64,000 bases of DNA from assembly GCF_030814815.1 (NCBI RefSeq), contig NZ_JAUSVR010000001.1:372001-436000 (forward strand). Reading direction: 5' to 3'. Numbering within the stretch: the first letter of the stretch is position 1; each line of letters opens with the position of its first letter. This stretch comes from Ancylobacter amanitiformis (GTDB lineage: Bacteria; Pseudomonadota; Alphaproteobacteria; Rhizobiales; Xanthobacteraceae). Position numbers and translations under genes: made by a program. This document shows positions 16,107-25,700 of this stretch, piece by piece. The notes below the pieces were generated by a model, which saw nothing but the letters and a program-made list of their open reading frames with translations, was not told the DNA's origin and ran no database searches.

Positions 16107-17972
16107 TCAGTTCTCCTCGATGGACGCGCCAAGCGGGCCGGCGTCGCGGCGGGTAAGACGGCTGGCGATCGCCGCCAGCGCCCGCAGCGGGTCCGCCCAT
16201 TGGCCGGGCCGGGTCTGCCGCAGCACACGGACGCTCGGATACCACAGGGCCACGCCCTCGCGATGGGCGAAGGCCCAGGGCAGCGCCGCCGGCACCAGGG
16301 CCACCGCCGCCGCGCCCATCGCCCCGGCCATGTGCAGGGCGAGGCCCGGATGGCCTGCCACCAGATCCAGATGAGAGAGGATTGCCGCGAGATCGCGGGC
16401 ATCGGCCATATCCGCGCCCGCATCAACGACATCAGGACATTCGGACACCTGTGCCCGCGCCGCGTCGAAAGCCAGCGAGATCAGGGTGCCGTGCCCCGCC
16501 AGTGCGGCCGCCAGCGGCGCAAGCTGCAGCCCCAGCGCGCCGTTCTCCGGCACCAGGCCGATCCAGGGCCGCGGCAGGTGGGCCATGGCGGCGCCCCATC
16601 GCGCATGGCGGGCCGCATCCACCGCCAGATAGGGCGGGCGCGCCAGATCCCGCGGGCCGACGCCCAGCAGGCCCGGAAGGGCCGATAGCGCCACGGCATC
16701 GGCAGGCGCGGGGGCCGCGGTAGCGCGAATTCCCACCATGCCCTGCAGCAGCGGCAGCAGCGCGGGCTCGCAATGGCAGGGCATCGGCCCGCCATCAGCC
16801 GGCCGGCGGCCGGCAAAACGGGCAAGCAGCACGATCTCCCCCGCCGTCAGATGCGCCGGGATGACCACCGCCGTCACATCCGGCAGCGGCGGCGCGGCGG
16901 CGTCCCGTTCCGGCCAGACCTGCGCCATCCGCCCCAGCGCCAGCCGCAGGTGATTGCAAAGCTGAGAAGCCTCCGGCGCCTCGGGAGCCTGCTGCACCGC
17001 CTGCTCGGTGAAGGCCAGCGCCTTCTCCAGATCGCCGTTCAGCCGCAGCAGGCGCGCCATGGCCAGCAGAACGCCCGGAGCGCCCTCTGTACGGCGCACC
17101 ACCTGTCCGAACGCCGCCAGTCCCCGCGCCGCATCCCCCTGAAGGATCGAAACCCGCGCCAGGGCGTCGGCCGCCGATATGTCATGGGGCGTGATGGCCA
17201 GCACTCGCCGAAGCGCCGCTTCCGCCTCGCCAAGGCGCCCGACCTCCATCAGGCATCCGGCGCGGGCGACGGCGTAGGCGGGATTGGCGGGCGCGGCGAG
17301 ATAGGCCTGCTCGGCAACCGCCAAGGCCTCCTCGGCGCGCGCCATCATGGCCAGCAGGTCGGCCAGAAGGGCAAGGTCCGGGGCGTGCGCGGGGCGCAGT
17401 TCCAGCGCCCGCCGCAGCGACGCCTCGGCCATCGCGGCCTTGCCCTCGCGGATGAGAAGGCGCGCGGCCAGCGACCACCCCTCGGCGGCGAGCGGCACAT
17501 CGTCCGCCGCCTCGGCCAAGCGCTGCACGGCAAGGATTTCCGCGCGGGCTTTCACCGGCTCGTCGCGGGCCAGCAGCAGCGCGGCCAGTTCCGCCCGCCG
17601 CAACCCGTCGTCCGGCGCCAGTTGGGCCGCCTGCTCCAGACAAATGAAAGCCTCCTCCGAGCGCCCCAGCGCGGCGTGAGCCGCGCCCAGATTGGCGATC
17701 ACATCGGCACGGCCGGGGTGGCGACCGGCCAGCGCGGCCATAAGCTCGAAACCCGGCTCCAGCGCCCCGCGGGCCATGGCACCGGTGGCGCGCAGCAACA
17801 GCGCGTCCACCTGCTCGGGCGCAACGGCGAGCACGTCCGCCACCAGAATGTCCGCCTCCTCGAACCGCCCGGCGGACATCAGCCGGCCCGCCGCAGCCAC
17901 ATGAGCCGCCAGATGGGAAGCCAGATGGGGCGCATAGCGCGCGGTGGCGCCGGCAGGCTCGATGTTCCTCAT
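16107..17972 (-). CDS. TPR protein with C-terminal glycosyltransferase-like domain, T6SS locus
   Basis: This 621-residue protein starts at the ATG overlapping the stop of the DUF3540 gene (ATGA). Residues about 15-390 are tandem tetratricopeptide repeats (for example GRSEEAFICLEQAAQLAPDD, GRLGEAEAALRRVLAITPHD). The C-terminal ~230 residues resemble the GT9/heptosyltransferase-like tail seen on many TPR proteins: DLAAILSHLDLVAGHPGLA, HMAGAMGAAAVALVP, WYPSVRVLRQ. In typical members the final motif binds a nucleotide sugar. Here DTS/H-type residues are replaced by GHPGL, so catalysis is uncertain. It sits between spike-accessory genes and hcp; a scaffold or modifying enzyme for the T6SS is inferred. 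Confidence 0.8.
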   Translation of the reverse strand: MRNIEPAGATARYAPHLASHLAAHVAAAGRLMSAGRFEEADILVADVLAVAPEQVDALLLRATGAMARGALEPGFELMAALAGRHPGRADVIANLGAAHAALGRSEEAFICLEQAAQLAPDDGLRRAELAALLLARDEPVKARAEILAVQRLAEAADDVPLAAEGWSLAARLLIREGKAAMAEASLRRALELRPAHAPDLALLADLLAMMARAEEALAVAEQAYLAAPANPAYAVARAGCLMEVGRLGEAEAALRRVLAITPHDISAADALARVSILQGDAARGLAAFGQVVRRTEGAPGVLLAMARLLRLNGDLEKALAFTEQAVQQAPEAPEASQLCNHLRLALGRMAQVWPERDAAAPPLPDVTAVVIPAHLTAGEIVLLARFAGRRPADGGPMPCHCEPALLPLLQGMVGIRATAAPAPADAVALSALPGLLGVGPRDLARPPYLAVDAARHARWGAAMAHLPRPWIGLVPENGALGLQLAPLAAALAGHGTLISLAFDAARAQVSECPDVVDAGADMADARDLAAILSHLDLVAGHPGLALHMAGAMGAAAVALVPAALPWAFAHREGVALWYPSVRVLRQTRPGQWADPLRALAAIASRLTRRDAGPLGASIEEN

Positions 17973-18697
17973 CCCACCGTCACCCTTTTGCCGTCGAAGC
18001 GCACATCCTCCTTGGCCACCAGAACGGCGGTGCCTGCGGTGGTGCTGGTGATGCCGGCCACTGACTGCGTCACGGTGCCGGCCTCCAGCACATCGATATC
18101 GCGCACCAGGACGACCCGCGATTGCGCCTGCACCGCGATCTGGTCGGCCACCACCTCCCGCCGCCGGGCGGTGGAGCGCAGATGATCGGCCACGAGGGTG
18201 ACAAGCCGCCCCACAAGGAAGACGGCGTGGGCGCGGATGCCCACGGTGCGACTCTCGATGGTCACGTCCCGCGCCGCCGCCAGCGCCAGCGTGTCGCCGG
18301 CAGCAAGTTCCAGCCGGGGGGCAGCAACGGTGAGCCGCTCCACGCCTGGCGCCGACAAGGTCGCGGCAACAGGCAGCAGGCGATCCAGCACGGCGAGCAC
18401 GAAGCGCGTGCCTTCCACCTCGGCCAACAGCACCCGGTCCCCCACGACCGGCTCCACGAGACAGCCGAAGGCGCGGATTGCCGTATCCTCGACCTCGCCG
18501 AAAACCACCCTGATCCGACCATCGGCCCCCGGCCCCAGGACGCGGGCCGCGTGCACGCCCGCCGGCGCGGGCACCACGGCCACGGATGCCGAAGTCTCCC
18601 GGGCGACGGGCCGATCCCTCCCATCGCCCACAGGATCTGTAATGGATGGCGCAACACTCACAATCGCATCCCCCAAGGCCAGCACGCCACATGTCAC
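17969..18697 (-). CDS. DUF3540 domain protein, T6SS spike-associated
   Basis: This 242-residue protein fits DUF3540 proteins found beside VgrG and DUF2169/DUF4150 genes. It has an N-terminal variable part, a beta-barrel-like stretch (ARVLGPGADGRIRVVFGEVE, CLVEPVVGDRVLLAEVEG) similar to the OB/gp5 fold of VgrG, and repeated beta-strand segments later (LAAARDVTIESRTVGIRA). It may extend or cap the spike or help load cargo; this is inferred from context. The GTG start overlaps the vgrG stop (GTGA) and the stop overlaps the TPR gene start (ATGA). Confidence 0.8.
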   Translation of the reverse strand: MTCGVLALGDAIVSVAPSITDPVGDGRDRPVARETSASVAVVPAPAGVHAARVLGPGADGRIRVVFGEVEDTAIRAFGCLVEPVVGDRVLLAEVEGTRFVLAVLDRLLPVAATLSAPGVERLTVAAPRLELAAGDTLALAAARDVTIESRTVGIRAHAVFLVGRLVTLVADHLRSTARRREVVADQIAVQAQSRVVLVRDIDVLEAGTVTQSVAGITSTTAGTAVLVAKEDVRFDGKRVTVG

Positions 18698-21207
18698 ATG
18701 TAGGCTTCCAGCGTCACAAAGTTGATCTTGGAAGATTTTTTTTCCGTAATTATATCCATTTGTTTGAAAACTAGCTCTGCCTGCTCAAGATTCCACGACA
18801 CATGCGTCGCTTTTGTTTTGACGTCTTCGAAGCCGACATTCACGATTTTAGCATCCATTACAGCGCAATATTTGAAATCTATATTGGCTATTTTCATATC
18901 CGACGTTGTAATCTTGCTGTCTTTCGTTGTAATTTTCATGTCTCCTGCGCCGATGCAGAATTTGGCCGACAAGCCGACGATCACATCCGCCTTCGCCCCC
19001 AGAGTCATGGAGGTGGAGGCACCCAGGGTGATGGTGCTCACCGCCGACAATTGGATGGTCAGGGAGATCGAGGCTTTCAGCGTCTGCTCGAAACCCATGA
19101 AGATGCTGAAGGATTCCCCCATGGAATATTTCGTCGTGGTGCCATAGGTGAAGAAGGTGGTGTCGCCCATGGACTTCGTCTTCACCATATTGGTGGCGGT
19201 GATGGACACATCCGCCAACCCGGTGTCGCCGCCGGTGATCTTCACTCCATTGGTGGCCTTCAGCGTATATTGGCCGTCTTTCACCGAATGGGTGGAATCG
19301 CCCTTGGTGGTCTGCGTGGCGTGACCGGCGCCGAATTTCAGGGTCGCCGCGCCGACGATGTTCACGTCCAGATCCTGCTCGCTATAGAGCAGAATGCCAT
19401 TGCCCGACGTGGCGTGAGTGGTGCTGGTCACCGTCACCGTGTTCACGGTATTGGCGGTCGCGGTCTTGAAATCGGCATAGGCCAGCCCGCCTTGGGTCGA
19501 GCCATAGGCGTCCGAATCCGAGACGCCCACGGTGGAGGTGGAATAGCTCAGGCCGGACTGCGCCGGCTTTTCATCCTCGCCCGCCTGCGAGCCGAGCCGC
19601 AGATAATTTCCCGTGGGAGGCTTGTCGCCCACCACCTTGGGCACGTCCATGCGCAGAAAGCGGGTGCCCGTGTCACTCGCGCCATCCTCCATTTCCAGCA
19701 GCGTGCCGGCGGTGGAACGCAGCCGGTTGAGGGTGCGCGAGGCCTTCACCACAGGGTCGGCATTGGCACCGTTATAAGCGGCGCCGACGATCACCGGGCG
19801 ATCGGGGTCGCCGTTCACGTAGCCCACCAGCACCTCCGCGTTCTTCAACAGCGGCATGTGCAATCCACTTGCGACGCTGTTGGCGGACGCGCCCGCATAG
19901 GGCTGGAGCTGCCGCAAAGCGGCGCTGGCCTTGCCGGGAATGGTATGGTTCTGGCCGTCATTGTAGCTGAAGCGCACGCGATAGCGGCCGCTGTCATCCA
20001 GGGGCGCCCGCTTGTCGTCGGTTTCCGCATCGACCAGCGCGTTGAAGACACCGGACATGACAGGTCGCGGCGTCACCCGCCGTGGTCGAAAAGGCACATC
20101 CTTGCGTATGGCCACGAAACTGTTGCCATAGGCTGCCGCCTCCCCGCCCGCGGTGAAGCCCAGCGGCGCCGGAGCGCCCGCAACGTGGGTCACGGACACC
20201 ACGATATACGTGGTGTTGAACGTGTCTATCGGATGTTCGGTCAAGGTGAAGGTGGCGCCGGCGCGCATGCCGGGGAAATCGCTGGAACCCTCGAAAACCG
20301 CCGCCTGCCAGGCCAGTTCCTGGGCGCGGATGGTCACGAGACTGTTGCCTTCCGTCGTATTGGGGAAGTTGTCGCCATAGGCCACGATCTGGCCTACGCC
20401 ATCGACGGCCGGTGAAGCCGAGATGAGATCGACGGTCGGCGTCGCCTCGTTATAGTCGCGCAGGCGCACCTGCTTCACCTGCGGGCGCTGCACGCTGCAG
20501 AAGGAGGTGACGGACACCGCATCGACGGCGTCGCTGAGCCCGCCGATTCCGCCCCTTTGCCGCGCCTTGAAGCGGATCTCCGCCGGCGCCAGGAAATCAG
20601 TGTTTGCGGACCCCACCATGATGGCATCCTTCGGGGTCTGGCCGGATTCTTCGGTGGTCAGAAAGTAGAATATTCCATAATGCTCGCACACACGCGAAAA
20701 GAATTTAAGATCCGACTCGTTGTATTTTGTTATATTTGTACGCGAATATTCCGTAGCAATAGTTGAAGATATTGTAATATCAAGTTGCTGCCCATGCCCA
20801 CCTGTCGTGCTGTTCTGGGACAGCGTGCCATTGAGAATTCCTGTGATCAGCGATTTCACGTCCAGTGCGCTATCGGCCGCGAAAACCTCGGTCTGCTGAC
20901 TGAAATCCAGCAGTGACAGCCGCGGCGCAATCACCAGCGAATAGGCGAAATCGTTCTGGTTCGGCTTGTCATTGACACGGAACTCCATCACCACCCCGGC
21001 GAAAGTGGCCGTACTGCCCTTGGCGGTCACGGTCACCCAAGCCGGCTTGCCGGCAGCACTCCGGCCGGCGAGATCGCGCGGCGACACCCAAGAAACCTCG
21101 AACCGATAGGGCTGGGAAATTTCTTCAAAGCCCTTGAAGGTTTCGCAGCGGCTATCGTGCTCCTCAAGGGCCGGGATCGAAACCGAGATGATCAGGTCGG
21201 TCGGCAT
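18694..21207 (-). CDS. vgrG: VgrG (TssI), T6SS spike protein
   Basis: This 837-residue protein has a gp27-like N-terminal part (CETFKGFEEISQPYRFEV, YNESDLKFFSRVCEHYGIFYF), a gp5/OB-like domain (RYRVRFSYNDGQ, LLKNAEVLVGYVNGDPDRPVIVG) and a long repetitive C-terminal beta-helix (residues about 560-837, many T/S/G/I strands). No recognisable enzymatic extension follows, so it is a structural spike, and cargo probably binds its tip through the PAAR-like protein. Two patches are strikingly AT-rich compared with the rest, at about 18720-18960 (C-terminal tip) and 20680-20800. The GTG of the next gene overlaps its stop. Confidence 0.95.
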   Translation of the reverse strand: MPTDLIISVSIPALEEHDSRCETFKGFEEISQPYRFEVSWVSPRDLAGRSAAGKPAWVTVTAKGSTATFAGVVMEFRVNDKPNQNDFAYSLVIAPRLSLLDFSQQTEVFAADSALDVKSLITGILNGTLSQNSTTGGHGQQLDITISSTIATEYSRTNITKYNESDLKFFSRVCEHYGIFYFLTTEESGQTPKDAIMVGSANTDFLAPAEIRFKARQRGGIGGLSDAVDAVSVTSFCSVQRPQVKQVRLRDYNEATPTVDLISASPAVDGVGQIVAYGDNFPNTTEGNSLVTIRAQELAWQAAVFEGSSDFPGMRAGATFTLTEHPIDTFNTTYIVVSVTHVAGAPAPLGFTAGGEAAAYGNSFVAIRKDVPFRPRRVTPRPVMSGVFNALVDAETDDKRAPLDDSGRYRVRFSYNDGQNHTIPGKASAALRQLQPYAGASANSVASGLHMPLLKNAEVLVGYVNGDPDRPVIVGAAYNGANADPVVKASRTLNRLRSTAGTLLEMEDGASDTGTRFLRMDVPKVVGDKPPTGNYLRLGSQAGEDEKPAQSGLSYSTSTVGVSDSDAYGSTQGGLAYADFKTATANTVNTVTVTSTTHATSGNGILLYSEQDLDVNIVGAATLKFGAGHATQTTKGDSTHSVKDGQYTLKATNGVKITGGDTGLADVSITATNMVKTKSMGDTTFFTYGTTTKYSMGESFSIFMGFEQTLKASISLTIQLSAVSTITLGASTSMTLGAKADVIVGLSAKFCIGAGDMKITTKDSKITTSDMKIANIDFKYCAVMDAKIVNVGFEDVKTKATHVSWNLEQAELVFKQMDIITEKKSSKINFVTLEAYM

Positions 21208-21256
21208 AGGGGATCCCCCGCGGCGATGACAGGAACGGACAGGCGATCAACCGGCA

Positions 21257-21661
21257 TCAGCGCATCGACGCCAGCTTGACCTGGGACGGACTGATGCGGA
21301 TGCCCGGCTCGTTGGGGCAGGAGCCGTTCTGCTTGGTGGGCGAGGTCAGCTTGGTGGCCGGCGTGCCGCAGATGATGAGATTGGTGGAACCCATGGAGGC
21401 CTGCGCCGGGCCCATGATCATGTTGGACACCACCCCGAGGAGAACGCCGGGCTGATTGCCGTTGGTCATGGGCGTGATGGTGGCCAGATTATGCGCCGGC
21501 ATGGCGGAAAGCAGCAGCTTGGTCTGATTGGGAATGGACGTGGTCGACAGGCCGATGCAGGCATAGGGAACGGGAACCACGGCGGGGCCCATGGGGGTCT
21601 TGCAGACATCGGGAAAGCCCATATCGGTGGCCGGCATGGGACCTTGGGACGTTACGAACAT
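21257..21661 (-). CDS. DUF4150 PAAR-like spike-tip protein
   Basis: This 134-residue protein is of the DUF4150 (PAAR-like) family: MFVTSQGPMPATDMGFPDVC, VVPVPYACIG, NQTKLLLSAMPAHNL, MGSTNLIICGTPATKLTS. PAAR-like proteins cap VgrG and recruit effectors; DUF4150 members often occur with DUF2169 adaptors, as here. This one has no C-terminal toxin extension. It starts 1 bp after the pentapeptide gene stop, with a GGAG site inside that gene, and lies 49 bp before vgrG. Confidence 0.85.
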   Translation of the reverse strand: MFVTSQGPMPATDMGFPDVCKTPMGPAVVPVPYACIGLSTTSIPNQTKLLLSAMPAHNLATITPMTNGNQPGVLLGVVSNMIMGPAQASMGSTNLIICGTPATKLTSPTKQNGSCPNEPGIRISPSQVKLASMR

Positions 21662-21662
21662 C

Positions 21663-22751
21663 TCACTGCTCCGGAATGGCGCGCCGCACCTGTTGGGGAT
21701 TGTAAAGCTCCGCCACGGCCCGCTCCGGGTCGGTCTCGAGGGTGTCGCCAGTGGCGCCGAAATTCAGCGCGCCGAGCGTATTGGCCCGGTGCAAATCCGT
21801 GCGCTTGAAGGTGGCGCCGCTGAAGTCCGCCCCCTCCAGCCGCGCGCCGGCCAAGGTCGCATGGGCCAGATTCGCCCCGACGAAACGCGCCGCGGGCGCG
21901 CTCGCGCCTGTCATGACCGCCATTTCGAGATCCGCTCCGGTAAAGTCCGCCTGCCCGAGACGGGCGGACATGAAATTCGCGCCACCAAGCCTGGCCTCCA
22001 CCAGCCGCGCGCCGGTGAGGTCGCTCTGGGCGAAATGCGCCTGCGGCGCGGTGATCCCGGAAAGATCGGCTCCGGCCAATCCGCAAGCCTTCATGAAGCT
22101 GCCGGAGAGGTCCACCCCGGCAAGGTTCGACCCGGCAAGGTTCGACCCCATCATGTTGACCCGGGCGAGCGCCAGCGAGGTAAGATCAAGGCCGGAGAGG
22201 TCGGCTTCGGCCAGCAGAACGGTGTCGCACGTCAGCCCAGTGAGGATGGCGTCGGTCAGATCCGCCTTGGTGGCGATCAGGCGCGTCGCCGTCACGCCCG
22301 ACAGGTCGATGCCGGACAGGTTGCATTCCATCAGTGCCGTGCCGTCGATCCGGGCTCCCGGAAGCCGCGCCTGCGACAGATCGCATTTCATGAAGGTGGT
22401 GTCGGTCAGTTGCGCCGCCGCCAGACCCGCCTGCGCCAGCGCGCACTGCAGGAAAACCGTGCCGGACAACTGCGCGCCGTCGAAACGGGCGGCGGTGAGC
22501 GTGCACTCGATGAATTGGACATCCCGCAGGTCCGCCCCGGCAAACACGGCGCCGGACAGGTCGCACTGGACGAACATCGCGCCCACCAGCGCGGTGTGAT
22601 CAAGGCGCACGCCGCGAAACCCGGTGCGGACGCAACGTATTCCGGCCAGAGATGGCGCCTGTGTCCAGTCGGTGAAGGAGAAGTCGCCTCCCTCATAGAG
22701 CAGGCCGAGGCGCGCGTGCTCCAGAAGATCCGCATGCGCAGGGTCACGCAT
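21663..22751 (-). CDS. Pentapeptide-repeat protein of the T6SS locus
   Basis: I take the start as the ATG at 22751 (MRDPAHADLLEHARLGLLYE), which overlaps the end of the preceding gene by 8 bp; upstream sequence in this frame is only a shadow. The 362-residue product is almost entirely A(D/N)LXX pentapeptide repeats (for example AVFAGADLRDVQFIECTLTA, NLAGSNLAGVDLSGSFMKA), predicted to fold as a right-handed quadrilateral beta-helix. It has no signal peptide or enzymatic domain. Such proteins can act as DNA mimics or as structural adaptors. Here, between DUF2169 and DUF4150 genes, an adaptor or delivered cargo is most plausible. Confidence 0.88.
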   Translation of the reverse strand: MRDPAHADLLEHARLGLLYEGGDFSFTDWTQAPSLAGIRCVRTGFRGVRLDHTALVGAMFVQCDLSGAVFAGADLRDVQFIECTLTAARFDGAQLSGTVFLQCALAQAGLAAAQLTDTTFMKCDLSQARLPGARIDGTALMECNLSGIDLSGVTATRLIATKADLTDAILTGLTCDTVLLAEADLSGLDLTSLALARVNMMGSNLAGSNLAGVDLSGSFMKACGLAGADLSGITAPQAHFAQSDLTGARLVEARLGGANFMSARLGQADFTGADLEMAVMTGASAPAARFVGANLAHATLAGARLEGADFSGATFKRTDLHRANTLGALNFGATGDTLETDPERAVAELYNPQQVRRAIPEQ

Positions 22752-25700
22752 GGCTGGTCTCGAGGACGAGTATCGTGTTGGCGAGGTTCGCCCCGGTAAA
22801 ATCCGCCCCCGCGAGATTGGCATCGCTGAGGTCCGCGCCGTAGAGATTGGCGCCGCGCAAGGTCGCCCGGACCAGATCCGCGCGATGAAGCTGCGCCTCC
22901 ATCATCTGCGCGCCGATAAAGTCGGCATCGACGAGAGTGGCGCCGTCCGCAAAGATCCGGCGCAGCGAGGCAAGCCGGAAGTCTGCCCCGGCAAGCTGGG
23001 CATCCGCGATGGTCGACCGGTCGAGAACCGCGCGCGGGAAGCGTGCGCCCGTGAGATTGGCGCCGAAAAAGCTGCAATCGCTGGCGAGGACGCCGGGACA
23101 GTCCGCGGCGGTCAGATCCGTCCCGCCGATGAAATTGGAGCCTCGCAAATCGGCATTCACGGCCCGCATCCCGGACGCATTCACCTTCAGAAAGCCACAG
23201 CGATCCACAAAGGCGTCGGAGAAATCCACGCCGGTCATGTCCGTTTGCAGAAACTGGCACTGCCGCAACTGCGCCCCGGTGAACGCTGCCCGCCGCATCG
23301 TGGCTTTCAGCACCATCACCTCGTCCAGGCGGGCCTCGGCAAGGTCGGCGCCATCCAAATCCGCCTCCAGCGCCTGCACGTCGCGCAGGGTCGCCTTCTG
23401 CATCAGGGCGCCGCGCAGGCCGGCCTTCATCAGGCGCGTGCGCACCAACCGCGCGCCCGCCAGACGCACAGAGGGGGCATCCACCCCGCTTAAGTTCGCC
23501 CCGGTGAGATCGGCATCCGACAGATCCGCATGGTCGAGCCGCGCCTGGGTCAGTGCCGCATCGACAAGGATCGCCCCGACAAGCCGCGTGTTGGCGAGGT
23601 TGGCGCGTTCAAGAAAAATGCCGCTGAGGTCGAGCCCCGAGAGGTCGGCCCCGGCCAGGTTCGCTCCCGCGAGGTCGCGTCCGCGCAGGCTCAGGCCGCC
23701 TCGGGCCTCCGCTACGATCAGATCGCCGAAGCTGCGCGCCACATGGGGGGAGAAAAGTTCCTGTGGATAGGCCGCCTCCGGCGCGTTCAGCCGCAGGTTG
23801 GCGATGCCGGCCATCAGGCGGGACTCAGCCGCGTCCATCGCCGCGCGGGACGGCGTCAGTTCGCTCCTGGCATGCGCCATCCGCTCATCGGCGCTCAGGC
23901 CGGCCGCTCGCGGATCGCTCGGGGCCACCTGCGCCAGCAGGAGGTCCAGCGCCGAGCCGTCACCGCTCGCCGCGAGCCCCGGCAGGGCTGCCCGCAACTG
24001 CCGGTCCGCGACGGCCACCTGCCGCGCGAGATCCGCCCCCTCCGCCGCCGGCAGGTCCGGGCTCGCGGCAAGCGTGGCCAGCAGCGCCGCCACCGGGTCG
24101 GCGGGCGGCGGCGGTGCGGGGCGTGCATCCTGCGGCAGATCCGGCATGGGCGGCAAAGCCACCGCATCGAGACGCTCGAAGCTTGCGCGCGCCTCCGCCA
24201 GCGGACGGGCGCCCGGCAGGTCCAGGAAGCGCGCCCGCGCGGCTGCCAGCACGGCCTCATCGTCCGCGCCCTGAAGCGCATTCGCCAGCAGGGCCCGCCA
24301 ATCGCTCGCCACGGCGGCGGCGGTCAGGGCGGTGTCCAGCACCGGCGGCACAGGATCGCCGTCGAGATCCGGGGCCGGCGCCGGGCGCTGCGCCGCGGCG
24401 ATATCGAGGCTCGCGGCAATGTCGGGGGCACCCAGCGGCGCGAGGCTCGCCAGAAGGGCATCAATCTGCGTCACCCCGGCTCCGGGCCGCGCGAGATCCG
24501 CCATGGCGTCGATCACCGGCTGGCCCTGCGCCGCCAATTGCTGCAGGCTCTCCTCGGCGGCACGGGTGGTCGCTTGCAGCGCATCGAGAAGGGCGCCCAG
24601 ATCGAAATTTCCATCCGCCAGGTCTTCCGGGGTCGGCAGGGGTAACGGGTCTGGGTCCGGCACCGTCGGCGGCGGTCGCAGCACGACCGGCACCGACAGC
24701 CGGTCCATCTCGCGGGTGATGAGGAAGTCGGATGCCTGCGCGTCGCGCACGGCACGCGCACGCGCCCGGGTCGAGCGGGCAGCGACGCGGCGCGCGGTAT
24801 CGATCGGATCCGGCTCGGGCGAGAGCTGGCCCTCGCTGAAGGCATGGCGCGGCCCGGTCTCAGGGTCGATCCGCAGGCGCCGCACCTGCGCATAATGGTC
24901 AAGGGAGCGGGGCGCATCCGCCATGCGCTCATAGGCCAGCATCAGATCGGTGACATCCTTGCCATCCATGTCGGCCACGGGCACCCCGCCGTGCCAGCAC
25001 AAAAGACCCCGGCGCGCACCGGCGAACAGCCAGAGCGTGTCGAGTTGCAGGCTCACCTCCACCCACTCCTGCCGCTCCCGCCCCACGAAGGCCCGCGGTC
25101 GCAAAGCCGGAAGCCGGCCGCTGAGCTCGGGCCTGTCGCGGGAGAAGTTGCGCAGGCGAAAGGGTTCATCACCGCGCAGATAATCGGCGAACCGCTGGTC
25201 CGGCGGGGCCGTCATGAAGAAATCCGGATGAATGTCATCGGCCAGCGCCGGCGCCACATTCTGCAGCCAGGCCTTGTCATAGGTCCCGGCAAGAGCGGCC
25301 CGCGCGGGATGCATCACATCCATGGGACCGAACACCGCGGGGGCCGGCTCATCGTCCATCGCGTAGACGAGGGCGGCGGGATCCTCCACATTGGGCAGCG
25401 CCACGGGCGCGCCAGCACCGATGCGCGCCGCCGCGCCAAAACCGAGCCCGGCCGGATTGAGCCGGTGCCCCGGCCCGCCATAGGCCCGGTCCGGCCCCAG
25501 CAGCAGATCGACCAGCGGTTGCGCCGGGGTCGCCTCATAGCCCGCCACGCCCAGACGCCACCAGCGATCACCATAGACCGCGAGGCGCTTGGTCAGGGCG
25601 CCCACCTGCGCCTCCAGCAGGAGCCCCGAACTTTCGGGGACCTGGATGCGCCCGCCAATGAGCAATTCCGCCCGGGGCTTGGGCATGCCGACATCCAGAA

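Noticed and set aside
16103-16432. Longer form of the small gene ending at 15755
   Set aside because: The extra codons give a Trp/Arg/Cys-rich shadow of the TPR gene. GTG 16102 with GAGGAG is a better start.
17973-18692. N-terminal extension of the TPR protein
   Set aside because: The frame is open upstream of ATG 17972 but runs through the DUF3540 gene with Arg/Gly-rich nonsense; the ATGA overlap marks the real start.
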